Assembly (NCBI RefSeq): GCF_032854445.1
Contig: NC_088301.1
Span: forward strand, 46,061,116-46,125,115
Direction of reading: 5' to 3'
DNA from: Liolophura sinensis
Lineage: Eukaryota > Mollusca > Polyplacophora > Chitonida > Chitonidae
Length of the DNA: 64,000 nucleotides
Shown piece by piece: positions 12,301 through 24,953 of the stretch. Made by a program: the position numbers and the translations under genes. The number at the start of each line of letters is the position of its first letter. The stretch's first letter is position 1. Below the pieces are notes generated by a model. It searched no databases and was not told the DNA's origin. It worked only from the letters and a program-made list of their open reading frames with translations.

Positions 12301-15300
12301 CACATAATTAATGTGTATAGTCGATGTTATATATAGGCACATAATCAATGTGTAGGCCTATAGTTACTTATTTGTATATATAAACTGTCTGATAATAACT
12401 TACCCATGAAGGTGTCCAATAAGACAGCAGCTATAAGAACAACCCCAGCAATGGCATGAAAAATCACGCAAGTCGTCCTTCTACCCCATCTACAATATTA
12501 TTAACAAATTACATGACACAAAATACCGTGTGAATGTAAGAAAAGCTGCCAGTATTGCTCCTAATTGAAAAAGTCCAATACTGAAGGCATTTGGAGAAGC
12601 TTGCTCTGTACTGTTCATTCGTTCGGCATTCTTAACTGCTTTATCCTCAGTTCTCATGAGCATAATGTAGCCTTGGAACGCGGCATCACATATAACATGT
12701 GCACATGGCACACGGAATCTAATACTGTATATAATGTTAGGGCAAGTAGCCCATTTCACAGAAGGCAATTGATTAACTTGTTGTTTTTGAAGTACTGACT
12801 CAATTCATTCTACAGATTTATATTTAAATATAGATACAACTAACGATACCGGGTGTCCCGTTGACTGATGTCCATACTTCTGAAATTTGCTATGTATACG
12901 TGTTACGGACTCTATGAACTATGGCATTCTTAAAATTAAAGTGTTGCATTTAACAATGTAAAAATTACGAGGATTGACTGCACTTATAACAGTTTTCTGA
13001 CCACTTTTATAAGTGTTAATGTTTTATCACTCTTCAAAGTGTTCACGATCTAGCTCAATTAAAAGTTGCTGAATTCAACACCTTGAACCAACACTTGAAA
13101 CAGAGATAAAACATTTAACACTTTTAATGAATTTCAAATGTGAGCACTTTTGTCGAGTGTTGAAACATAACACTTAATAAATGCATGGTTAAGTGTAATA
13201 TCTAAGTTTTAAGAGAGTGAACTATACACAGCTTCAGTACAAAACTGCACTCGCTCCTTACCGTTGGATCTGTTTTCCATGATGTATGCTATTATAAGCT
13301 AGTGCCGTATTCAAAGCCTTGCCTACTTAACGTTTGTCACGTGAATTGTAAATATCACGTAAAATGCAACTGTTCACATTTTGATTGCTGTTTGTGACAT
13401 AATCCAAAGTACCAAGTTTAAAGCCCCGCAACTTTGGTGTTGGTTTATACAATTGAACGGGTTATCAGCGTTTGTTGGCTCATTTGGTGAAGGCATTAAC
13501 TGGCGTGCTTACCCTGAAGAATATATAACGGCGAGCTTCATCGATCTGTGATTGCCTAATTTGCATAATGACCGAGTTAACATGATTTCTGTGCCTTGTC
13601 TTGAACTTATCAAATATTCTACACAGGTTCTAATCAGTGATTCCGGTGAAGAAAATGTTTTACACCTACAACATTATTTAATATGGCCGCCAAACCTGTG
13701 CCTCAGATAAAGTTGTTTTAACCAATTCACCTTAACAGCAATGTCATCATTACCCTGAAAGAATATTACCAATATGCTCTCTATTTGAAATTTTAACAAG
13801 TTCTGGTGTGATATTTTAACCCAGTGTGGGGATAAAACCACGTGACCTTCTGGTCTCCTAGTATAACTTTCACACACATAACACAGACTGAAATTTCAGA
13901 TTCCTCGCTACAGCGGTATCAATTCTTGGAATACCGGGTAATAAAAACTTAACGAAAACAATGGTGTTTCCAGCAAGCTCCCAAAATCCTTAAAATTATT
14001 TTTTGGCGTCACAAAATGTAAGATTCTTTGCTTAAAATCTTCAGTGGCAAATGTGTGTACTGGCATCCAGAACTTTACCCAATACATCTGAACTTACCAC
14101 CCTAAAAGGATCCAGAACAAGGTACGAGAGTTAACAAATGGTGTTAAGCCCCAAGCAAAAATATCTTCGTTATGAAATACTGTCTATAATCGTAGAGTTT
14201 TCAGTCTTACTTGACCAGTGTGTAATAGGAGGTGATGCCAGCTGGAATAGGTACAACCGCAATCAGGAAGTAGTTGAGGAAACGATTCCCAGATAACTTT
14301 GAGGCCGTCAAGGACAATCCAAACGATGTGAGCGAATTTACAATCCTGTAGAAAAAATATGTTTACCACACAGGTCTTTCAGATGCGAATACTGTTACAT
14401 ATCAATAAATGTCAGTTGACCAGCGTTAATACGTGAAGATAAATGTACATATATATACCAAACTAGTGTAAATCCTGCAGATACAGATCCATGTAATTCA
14501 AAAATAAGCGCTTTCAATTACTCCTCAGTGATCCGCTCCCTCTATCTACAACAGAAGCATCTGTTACTCCTATCTCATAAGTTGTAGTTGTAGCTGGGAC
14601 AAAATGTTGTCTCCACTTGTATAAATCATGTGGTTCTACATACTAAATGGACTCACCAAGCGAAGAACATGATGAAAGTTGTCGTGCGTAGCCGAGGATT
14701 TTTCATGATGTCCTTCAGCGTTCCCTTGTGCTCAGCCTCAGTTTCATTGTCCGTCGGTTTTGGAGGGGTCTTAGGTATTTCTCCGTCCAACCCTTCACCA
14801 TCAATCGGGCTTATCGCCCTCCCCTTTTCGTCCACTCTTGTGTGCAGTTCTCCAGATGTCTCTAAAATGCAGGCCTTTGTTTTCGCTTCAACTTCTTTGG
14901 GATTGGCATTGTTCATTTTTGTTGCCTTTACGATGATTTTCCTGACCTCTTTTATCCGTTCATTGGCAAACAACCAACGTATAGATTCGTCCAGTAACCT
15001 GCATTTGTCAGAACATGAACCCTATAAATGTTTTACGTATATCGTTAAAAATCCTCCAAAAAAACTGCGTTCTACAAGGGGTCTGTGTTGCTTTTAATCG
15101 ATTAAAGTACTTTTGTCTACTTAGGAAGGGGGGGGGGGTGCTTTTCAAGAAAGTAGATACATGTAGTACTGTTTATCGCCAGAAAACACGTTTTAACATG
15201 TTTTGTACGAATAAGGGTGTTCGTTTATTTCCACACTGTATATGCGAAATAAAAAAAAAGAGACTGGCTTTTTGATAGTACACCATCCCCTTTTTACATG

Positions 15301-18300
15301 TAGAAAAACAACAATCACAATTGCCTACCGAATTAATTCGGTCTTCTGACTGTTAGTCCAATCGGCCACAAGCACCATAACTTAATGAATGTTACCTGAC
15401 TCCTGGATGACGAATCTGTCATAGCCTTAACTCAGACCTGGTCTTCAAAACAATTCACAGCTCTAAAATTAGTCTTACCTTAAGAGTTTTTTTTTTATCT
15501 TAACTCTATAAGTAGAGTTTAATGAACAAAACTAATGAAATTTAGGGTTTGAACTTATTCAAATCATAAATTCGGGAATAATATTATAGGTTATCCGACC
15601 AGTTAAACCTAAAGTCCCGTCCAGACTATCCAACATTGTTCAACTTTTGTTGACTCAACAGCATGTTGAATGTTGTTGAGGTAAGTTGAGTGTCCCGTCC
15701 ACACTATAAATCAAATAGTTCAACATTGTCCAACACTGTTGTCGTGTGTTGAGCTGTGTTTGTTCACCAAACTTTCGATAAATTGGAGGGAAATTTCCAA
15801 GTTTCTCTCCAGTGCATGATGCATGATTTTCTTTTGTCCCTGTCTTTGTAATCTTTTCAGAGAGTGTTGTATATGCAAGTATATTTTTCATACTCCTGTA
15901 TCAACGAAACCGTCTCATTGTGAGATCATTTTCTCTCTTTTGCCTTTGGTGCCGCCATTTTGCCCTAGTCACGTGTATTAAGACGGTCACGTTATTTCTA
16001 CACGCCCGCTGATTGACTACTTTCACTCAACTTCACTGAACTTGTTGACATAAAATACATTAGCACATTTCCGATTCAACAGTGTTGGACAGTGTTTAGC
16101 GTTGTTGAACGAAGTTGAGGAACCCGTACAGACTACTCAACACGTACCAACTTGTTCACCCGACTTTAAGTTCACTCTTTTTGAGTCAACAAAAGTTGAG
16201 TGATGTTGGAGACGTCTTTGCTAAGCCGGGACCATTATTATGACCGTAACGGGCTTTCCCGTGTTTTCTGTTATAAATTGTATCAGTTATACCCATGTAG
16301 TTGTCAGTATAATCTATACATATAAATAAGCCTTGTGAGTGAGGAATGGGTCCCTTACAGCATATTGGGAATCAAAGTGACAACGGTGGTTAAGGTGATG
16401 GCGACCTGATGGTATCTCCAACTGAAGTCTTTCAGGAAATAGGCAAAGCCCACTTGTACACAGAGAAACACGGCCCATACGATGCTGTTGATGGGATGGG
16501 GAATCGTCCTTTGTCTTGTTGGTAACACTTCCAAAGGCATCACAAAGAAAGCTGTTACATGGCCCTGGAAAGTACAAACGGTCAATTACTTTATTGAGAT
16601 TCCGCCAAAACCCAGCAATAGTTAATAGTATGGATTATCAGTAGGCCTATACTTCTGAATTATCTGTTTTCATGTGAACATGAAACGGTTTTCTATCCTC
16701 TGTTTAGTACTTCATTCACTATACCGCAGTTGTTATGCTTATGGTTTATGCTTGTACCTGTAGGCAGGAGTAAACTGTTATGCAGATACATATACATGTA
16801 AGCAATGGCCATCTTCAGTCAGTAGAGGTAAATTTACACGAGTGAGATTAAACACAGGCTTCAAAACAGATATTAGTATACCAGCGGTCAACGAAAATGA
16901 ACGTTCCAGGTCAATAATAGCAAGACCAACTTCCGAAACACATTCAACACAATCCACCAAAGAACAAATAAAGTATATAAAATAAGAAAATGGGATGTTT
17001 TGATGTGAAGAGAAGCATTCCAGAATTTCAATGAGGACGGACAGGCCCAAAGAATGTTCTTGACGAATGAATTAAAGCAATGTCCAAATCGAGATTTGAG
17101 AAGCAGTCCAGAATTTCAATGAGGACGGACAGGTCCAAAGAATGTTTTTGACGAATGACTTAAAGCAATGTCCAAATCGAGATTTGCTAGTTTATAAGTT
17201 GTTAATCTAATTTGCGCTTTGGCTGCAACAGTTGATATATCCAACATGGAGATCTTATTAAAGAGCAGAAATACAAACTATATGAACACATTTTACCTGC
17301 TGCGCTACGCCAGTAAGGAACTTCAGGAAAATGTAAACTGCTGGGGAGGAAGCGAAGATGGACCCAGTGGAAATGGCGAGCATAGCCCATTGGCTAATGA
17401 TACAAGCTCTCATCCTGCCGAATCTGTCAGCTATGGCCGTGAAGAAAGTGGCCCCTACAGCCTGGCCAATCACGAGTGTCGTCTGGGCAAGCTGTGCCTG
17501 GTAGCTATCACCGCACACGAGATCCCACTGCCGACAGCAAGAAAAAGGTCGTTGTAATTTGGATTCACTGGAAAATAGTCTTAACGTTTATAAAATAAAT
17601 ACAGTCTAGGGTTTATTGTAAAATGGAAGCACTATGGAGCACTTTTGCAGTGGGCTACCTGAATTTCATAACCCTGTTCAATGTACTCTCGATCACTGAT
17701 TCATGTCTAGGAAACATCAGTTGCAAATGATTATGAAACCTAAAATGGGATTTTCCGAGTAACCAGTGATATACCAAATATATGGAACAAATACAAAGCA
17801 TTTTCAAACTGCAATCGAAGCAAGTGTATTTCATTTACCAATATCCGGTAAGGTTATTTGCTCTAGGAAACTGGACAAAGGAAAAGCTCAAGATAAATAT
17901 CCACGACAGCTAGATTTGAGCACATGGCCGAATGTTCTAAAGTATGGCGTTCTACATCTCTCTAGTTAGTTTGGGTTAATTGCACAAAAAGTGCATAATA
18001 AGTTCAGCCATACTTAATTCTTTACGTCAGAGTTCCTCTATTGTAAAACTATAATGGGACTTTAGTCTTTAGACTTTAGGGCTTAATTCGCTTTTGAATA
18101 GCTCAGTCCTGTTGATTAGGTGTTAATGGGCTCAAACGTAGGTGTGAATCTTTACAATATTAGCTGTATGTATCTGAATTAATTCGTGCTTATTTAGCAA
18201 AGCGTGCCATATTAAATGTTCCATACCTCTGAGACAATGCTTGCCTCTTTGGGATGACCATAATCGTAACCATATGGACAGGAAGTCCCATTCTCAGCAT

Positions 18301-21300
18301 CAAATAATTGTTTACATGTTTCATAATACGGTCGGGTTGACGAATCGTTGGTATACAGACTGGAATTCTCGGGGTGATGACATCGTAAAGGTGGCTGGTA
18401 CCCTGCATGTGAAGCAAAGGTGGTAAAACCAAACTGAATGACCTCTAAAGGAATAGTGTATATCCTCTCACAAATACATAGGCCTACCTCTGTCTGAATT
18501 TTTTACCAAATTGCGACAATATTTAGCCCGTATAACACTAGCATAGTAACCGTCATGGTCGGTATCATGTCCCAGATATGTTACCAGTTGTGTTCTGGCC
18601 AAGACACTGTGATAGCTTTTGTTCAGAGGCAGGTAAGTTGCTAACTTAGAAATAAAATTAAACTTGGAACAGAATTCACCAAACATACATATCCTATATT
18701 CTGTACTAAACCCGTTACGAGAATAGACTTGGTCAGTCTGCCATACAACAATTAACGTATCGCTGCCTGATTAAACAAACACATCCTTACCCACGTTCTA
18801 GTCACAATTCTGTTTTGGAAAAACAACGCAACTAGCTGGTTATACCAGGCCTACAACTTACCACAGATATCACACCATAATATACATGCTCCTGGCTTAT
18901 GAACCACGCAACATAACCATATCTCCAATTTGGCATGGATTCAAACTATTAAACACAGGAAGGTTTACAGAAGGTCTTGGACTGTTACATATAATACCAA
19001 GTGGCTATTGAAGTAAAAAAAAAATCTTGTCCTCATCAAGATATGTACATAGCAAATGGGATCAGTTTCTCCTTGTATATTCGTAGTACGTAAAGGCGGT
19101 AGCCTTAGGAATGCATTGGACATGTCAGTATCTCTGTACCAGACAACCCACGACAAGGCACTCCATACGCCAGCGTCTCTCTAGCAGACATACCAAAACA
19201 GCATTGACAAGGCATTTCATACGACAGCGTCTCTCTACCAGATAACCCACGAGATCCTTGACAAGGCGCTCCATACGTCAGCGTCTCTCTACCAGACAAC
19301 CCACGAGATCCTTGACATGGCACTCCATACGACAGGGTCTCTCTACCAGACAACCCACGAGATCCTTGACAAGGCGCTCCATACGCCAGGGTCTCTCTAC
19401 CAGACAACCCACGAGATCCTTGACAAGGCTTTCCATACGCCAGCGTGTCTTCACCAGACAACCCACGAGATCCTTGACAAGGCACTCCATACGCCATCGT
19501 CCGTCCACCAGACAACCTAGGAGATCCTTGACAAGGCACTCCATACGCCAGCGCCTCTCTACCAGACAACCTAGGAGATCCTTGTCAAGGCACTCCATAC
19601 GCTAGCGTCTCTCTACCAGACAAACTACGAGATCCTTGACAAGGCACTCCATACGCCATCGTCCCTCCACCAGACAACCTAGGAGATCCTTGACAAGGCA
19701 CTCCATACGACAGCGTCTCTCTAGCAGACATACCAAAACAGCATTGACAAGGCATTCCATACGGCAGCGTCTCTCTACCAGACAACCCACGAGATCCTTG
19801 ACAAGGCACTCCATACGCCAGCGTCTCTCTACCAGACAAACCACGAGATCCTTGACATGGCACTCCATACGCCAGCGTCTCTCTACAAAACAACCCACGA
19901 GATCCTTGACAAGGCACTCCATACGCCAGCGTCTCTCTACAAGACAAACCACGAGATCCTTGACAAGGCACTCCATACGCCATCGTCCCCCCACCAGACA
20001 ACCTAGGAGATCCTTGTCAAGGCACTCCATACACCAGCGTCTCTCTACAAGACAAACCACGAGATCCTTGACAAGGCACTCCATACGCCAGAGTCTCTCT
20101 ACCAGACAACCCACGAGATCCTTGACAAGGCACTCCATACGCCATCGTCCCTCCACCAGACAACCTAGGAGATCCTTGTCAAGGCACTCAATACGCCATC
20201 ATCCCTCCACCAGACAACCTAGGAGATCCTTGACAAGGCACTCCATACGCCAGCGTCTCTCTACCAGACAACCCACGAGATCCTTGACAAGGCACTCCAT
20301 ACGCCAGCGTCTCTCTACCAGACAAACCACGAGATCCTTGACATGGCACTTCATGCGGCAGTGTCTCTCAACCAGACAACCCACGACGGCCTTGGCATTG
20401 CTACTGAAACGTCAAGATAAACTACGAAAGCCTTGCCAAGACTCTCTTTACGCCAGTGTCCCTCTACCAGACAAACCAAGACAGCCTCAAGAAGGCACTC
20501 CATACGTCAAGGATCTCGTGGGAGTCTCTCAACCTGACAAACCAAGACAGCCTTGAGAAGGCACTTTATACACTAGCTTCTCTTTACCAGACAAACCACG
20601 ACGGTCTTGAGAAGGCACTCCATACACCAGTGTCTCTCTAACATACAAGCCACGACGGTCTTGACAAGGCACTCGTTACGTCATTGTCTTCTACCAGACG
20701 AACCACGACGGCCTAGACAAGGCACTCCATACACCAGTGTCTCTCTAACATACAAGCCTCGACGGTCTTGACAAGGCACCCGTTACGTCAGTGTCTTCTA
20801 CCAGACAAACCACTACGGCCTTGACAAGGCACTCTACATGACACTGTCTCTCTACCAGACAAACCTCGACGGCCCAGGCAAAGCACTCTATACGCCAGTG
20901 TCTATCTACAAGGCAAATCACGGCGGAATTGCCCTGGATACGTCAGAGCGCGGTACTTTGTTTTGATTACGGATCAGCATATTTGTATACGATCTAGAAT
21001 TACGATGCCTGGCATTTGTATTGGGCCCTACTCTTATTGTTATAATTTGCCCTTCAGTTCATTACCGCTTCATCGTAAGCTAATATACATCTAGGGTCAA
21101 ATGTATAACTTGTAGCGTTTGTTTGTAAAGGTGTGTTTGTGTATACTGCCAATGTATACTCCCCATTGGCAGTATACGTGTAATGGGGTCTGCCAATGGG
21201 GATCGTATGCAAAATAAACGATCTATATCTTGTCAGATTTACCTTAACAACATTTTTTAAACACTTCTGTTGAAATAAAGAGCAAAATGACTAACGTGAT

Positions 21301-22583
21301 AAAGTAGACAACTTCGATTCATTCTACGACTCTAAATATATCGGCGGCAATTTCGAAGTCACATTGGTGATGCAATGACGTTGCAAAGAAATAAACAATG
21401 GGGATATCACCTCACACACTCGCTTGTCAGTATTACACTCACTGCCATAATATCTTCGGAGAAACTGAGATTATTCAATGCAAAATATTTTCACATGCAG
21501 TAGGACAGAGCCGGATACGAAAACAAGAGACGAAACAAGCTGTTATTTCTGACTTCCATACTTTGTTGCTTGCACATTCTGATACGTTTGGTTAACTGAT
21601 AAAGAAATAATGTGGTCTCTCGGAAAAGATATATAGTACAAAGGTAAAGTTTAAGCTAACATGTTTATATACATTTTTGCTTATAATGGGCGTATTGTTT
21701 AATTTAAGGGACATTAAACTTTTTTATAGTATTTAACTATAGAAAACTCGCGTCAGTCGAATTCTGTTCAATACTCAACAATTACTTTTTATGCAAGAAA
21801 ATCTAAATGTGCACATATACTTCAATCCTAAAATAACAGGCTAGTTTATTTGATATGCTTTACACAAAGAGTACTGGAAACGCGAAATCCGAGGAGAATG
21901 TAGAAAAACAAAATAGCAAACAGCTTGTTTTGTTCCGTGTTCAGTGGACATATATAGTCTGTAGAGGCACTCAAAAACAAACACAGACGTGATCTTACAT
22001 CAATAAGTCACACATGTTAAACACACAATGCCTGAACTTTTATCTTTCATGTTTCGGCATATTTTCAATTATGCAGGTAAAATTCCGATTCCTGTATTCA
22101 TGTTTTAATGAAATGAAATTTGTCTCTCTCCAGATATATGCACACTCACCATATTGAAGATACATGCACCACTTTGATCGGCCATATTTCAACGATGTTT
22201 TCTTCACAGTTAAATGACCTGATATCAAGTAACTGTACATACATTGTTTTGATTTGAACGAAACATTGATAAGTTTTATCAGTGTTTGTCCGCCCATGTG
22301 ACAAGATCCGTATTTTAATCTATGCATGACCGAAAGGATAGATTATCTCACTGGAGGTAAAACGTCGGAAGAACAGATATAGACTACAACGCCAGCTACA
22401 AAATCGGATGGTATAGGTATACGCAGGGTTAAACTTACCTATGTAGATAATCGAATAAAGTTGGTTTCCAGCCGGCCATGTTAGAGTGAATACTACAATA
22501 ATTTGAAGTATTTGATATTTTCCAAACACTCCTAATGACTCGAAAATTTCATCAATCAACTGACTGGCGGTAGCCTGCACCAT
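9389..22583 (-). CDS. SLC22-family solute carrier (organic cation/anion/carnitine transporter type), complete
   Basis: Ten minus-strand exons with consistent phases: 22583-22439 (ATG at 22583), 18402-18227, 17527-17297, 16564-16359, 14998-14657, 14345-14211, 12489-12404, 11806-11692, 10483-10411 and 9646-9389 (TAA). They total 1767 nt, or 588 residues plus stop, close to the family's usual 530-600. Family marks in order: N-terminal FESLGVFGKYQILQ; a large extracellular loop with cysteines and NSS/NGT glycosylation sites; WDLVC; the MFS loop motif FTAIADRFGRMR; FVMPLEVLP; DESIRWL in place of the usual PESPRWL; KWGRRTT; YTPELYPTNLR; RLGGMLAPFSNL; and YLPETLNRELPQTLDEI. The tail is lysine-rich. 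The family are 12-helix plasma-membrane carriers of organic ions; the substrate cannot be told from sequence. The central cytoplasmic loop (exon 14998-14657) looks longer than usual. The intron after 11692 has a GC donor. A broken paralog lies head-to-head at 26865-31619. Confidence 0.93.
11278..11633 (-). mobile_element. Degenerate tRNA-derived SINE, second family
   Basis: The element lies in the SLC22 intron between exons 11806-11692 and 10483-10411. Its plus-strand left end reads gtttaacgtcgtacttagc. Its right end reads as a tRNA-like head on the minus strand: tagcccagtggttagatcg (A-box-like), then gggatcaaacc (B-box-like). The middle is shorter and more decayed than I would expect of a full copy. 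Confidence 0.6.
13013..13121. repeat. Imperfect palindrome, probable small MITE core
   Basis: A left arm at 13013-13043 (gtgttaatgttttatcactc and on) and a right arm at 13090-13121 are near complements with a few mismatches and a spacer of about 46 bases. The flanks repeat the same 'aacactt / aagtgtt' theme out to about 13215, where 'ttaagagagtg' may be an end. It lies in an SLC22 intron. No clear flanking duplication could be fixed, so the element type is uncertain. Confidence 0.5.
15614..16232. mobile_element. Non-autonomous DNA transposon (MITE-like) with long inverted ends
   Basis: The left end (gtcccgtccagactatcc, then caacttttgttgactcaa) and the right end (ttgagtcaacaaaagttg, then ctaagccgggac) are inverted copies, and related 'caaca/tgttg' motifs recur inside. 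The element is about 620 bp, has no coding capacity, and sits in the SLC22 intron between exons 16564-16359 and 14998-14657. The internal phrases 'cccgtccacacta' and 'ccgtacagacta' repeat the terminal motif. I could not define a target-site duplication or superfamily. Confidence 0.6.
17010..17185. repeat. Two-copy 88-bp tandem duplication
   Basis: Copies start at 17010 and 17098 with 'gagaagca' and run through 'tccagaatttcaatgagg' to 'caaatcgagatttg'. They differ at only a handful of positions, so the duplication is fairly recent. They lie in the intron just downstream of SLC22 exon 17527-17297. Confidence 0.85.
19126..20920. repeat. 54-bp minisatellite (about 33 units) in SLC22 intron 1
   Basis: Tandem units run like agatccttgacaaggcactc, then catacgccagcgtctctct, then accagacaacccacg, 54 bp in all. 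The array is regular from about 19.14 to 20.40 kb and more degenerate to about 20.92 kb. Rare variants (a unit with accaaaacagcattgac; a unit with cttgacatgg) recur exactly 540 bp apart, showing a ten-unit higher-order period in part of the array. Since 54 is a multiple of three, each strand stays open in more than one frame, up to 306 codons at 19636-20556, with 18-residue repeats. These frames are byproducts of the period and not a gene. The array lies between SLC22 exons 22583-22439 and 18402-18227. Confidence 0.93.
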
Positions 22584-23014
22584 GGCGAACCTTTCCCTCT
22601 GGTGGCGACGAGATAGCTTCCACGCCTGCAGGTTTGAACTGCCACCTGATGAACGCTGCTTGATGCATATATGAGGACGCGAAACAAAGTGCCTAAAACT
22701 GTCCTACATTTAAAATCCCCATTCCTCACTCTGTACTCTGGTTCTTTCACAATGCATCCACATTGTTTGAAGAGGCCTCGCCTTATCTTCTACCCCAATC
22801 CTCGTACACTCCGCTTCTGGCTTAAAATGTTACATAACACGTCGTGCATAATTCATCCAAGTAGTTACTGGGCAAAAATGAAACAAACAAATCTGACCAA
22901 TATGCTCGGGTTTTTTTTGACGAAATGCCACAAAGCCATAAAAGGGACGTTGCGGTTTTCTTTTTGTTTATTTTTTAACTGTGCGTTTTTCTTTTTTTCT
23001 TGAGAAGAAGAAAG

Positions 23015-23482
23015 AAAAATCCCACAAAAAGAGATCGGGTGGGTGTTTTTCTTCTCTTTTTTTTTTTTTTTTTTTGATCAGACGAAAAAAAAATGGCGGC
23101 ATCATAAGCCATAGATATATAACCGTAATTTCCTTTTGATGTGTCTCTCACTTAGGTGAGATCCATCATTAACACAGAGCATATGCCTGTAGCCCTAACT
23201 CAAAGTAGCCAGCGATCGTCTCACTCGTATCTGAGTCATTCATGCCTGCTTTCAAAAAGGCCTAGCTAACACAGCCGCGCAGCCATTGGTTGATTAACTT
23301 GGGTCCCGAGATAATCATACAGTGACAGTGTCACATACATGAGTGTGTCAACAAAAGCGCAAAGCAAAACTTAATCTGATTGGCTCATTCGGGGCCCGAG
23401 GTTTTTTTGTGGAAGTTTTTCTCTTTTTTTTTCATTTCGTGTGCTTAAAAAAAATCCCACCCGATCTCTTTTTATGGGAGTT
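23015..23482. repeat. Inverted repeat with about 36-bp arms
   Basis: The left arm (about 23015-23050) contains aaaaagagatcgggtggg. The right arm (about 23448-23482) contains its complement cccacccgatctcttttt. The arms are about 400 bp apart and flanked by T-rich tracts. Each arm also pairs weakly with itself (tcccac / gtgggt). It may be the ends of a small DNA element, but no target duplication was found. Confidence 0.6.
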
Positions 23483-24890
23483 TTTTTTGGGGCGGGAAGG
23501 TGGGGGGTGCGCGGGGTGGGGCGCCTCTCACTTTTCAGACTTTATTTGGTTCGCATAATTTTATCACTTCTTTCTAATGAAAAAAAATTTAGACATGCAA
23601 TTTTAGATATGTTTTCAACCTATGGTCAACGGGACAATAATAATAATTTCATTTCTATATAAATCTGCGCCAATAGTCTAGAACAAGATGGCTATGTTGG
23701 AATATTTGGAGCGACTGGAGTAGTTACATTGACATGAACTAAGGGGACACCATGCATGCATGAAGTTAGTATAATGTCAAATTCACTGTCACGTTAACCC
23801 AATCACATGGTTACATACGATAACTAATTCAGCATCCATGTTACATCACTTGGGGAGAATTTGTACATGGAGAAAGAGAAGGCGTCATTCCCTGGATTTT
23901 ACAACGTGCTTAACAGCTAGAGAAAGACATCTGTTGGCAGCAGTGTAGTGGGCGGACTATGTGTGATATAACAATTCATGCAGATTACGAATATCACAAC
24001 TGTATCTCTTTCTGAACGCGCAAAGCCAAAATGAAATCTCCGTGCTAGTTTAACCGTTAAACTGTCTCTTAATTTAGTTTAATTGATGATTGACCCTCAG
24101 ACTAAAATATGTATATTTGTCGGATTGTTTCTAAAGTTTAAATGAGAATCAGCCCGAGAAACACGTGCTTTGCCTGCATTATGGAACCTTTGGTTAAAGG
24201 GATACAAAATCGATCATGATTGACTGGAGTTAGCCTAAGCCGAATTTTAGGTATTACAAATTCATTTAAGCGTGACCAAGGTTGTAGGCTTTCACCCGGA
24301 AACCCAGAATGTCTCTTCTATCAGCAACTCAGTGTCGGTCCTGTACCCCTTTATACATCTTGCATGGTTTCCTACAAAACAAAACCGCTAATCAGTTATA
24401 TTGGAATCTAGATTTAGTTGAGATACTATTGCATACAATAATGTACAATTTATTTAATATCTACTAATACTAGTACTAACATCGTTGTCTATCACATTAT
24501 GTACAAGACGATATGGAATCTGAATATATATTTGCACAGTAAGATAATTGTCGCCTTGGTTAAATTAAATTGGGTAATGGGGATAACCCTTGATACGATG
24601 GGTTAAGTCATTGTGTGTGCTAATAAGATCAAGTATCCCTGGTCGGATGACTTAGAGATTACATGCAAGACAAGTCATAGATAAAATCCAAAGTGAAATC
24701 ATGTAGCGCCTCCATTATCCACCGCTGTACACATTGTTAACTTCGCTGAGTATACAGTCTGGGATGCAACGACTGTTTAAATTTAAAGTATCATCCGTGC
24801 TGTGTTGTATGAATGAAGCGTTAGAAATATTGCTCTTTAAATCATAATTTATACGTTACCTGTACGATATACGTAGCAATGTCGTAAGCA

Positions 24891-24892
<2 letters not shown>

Positions 24893-24952
<60 letters not shown>
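24893..24952. repeat. TA dinucleotide microsatellite
   Basis: An uninterrupted run of about 30 TA dinucleotides lies between the SLC22 gene and its relic. Its length is likely polymorphic. Confidence 0.97.

Positions 24953-24953
<1 letters not shown>

Noticed and set aside
14630-15097. 155-codon plus-strand frame
   Set aside because: Antisense of SLC22 exon 14998-14657.
19105-20641. Several long repeat-encoded open frames, up to 306 codons, on both strands
   Set aside because: All lie inside the 54-bp minisatellite; the period is divisible by three and the array sits in an SLC22 intron.
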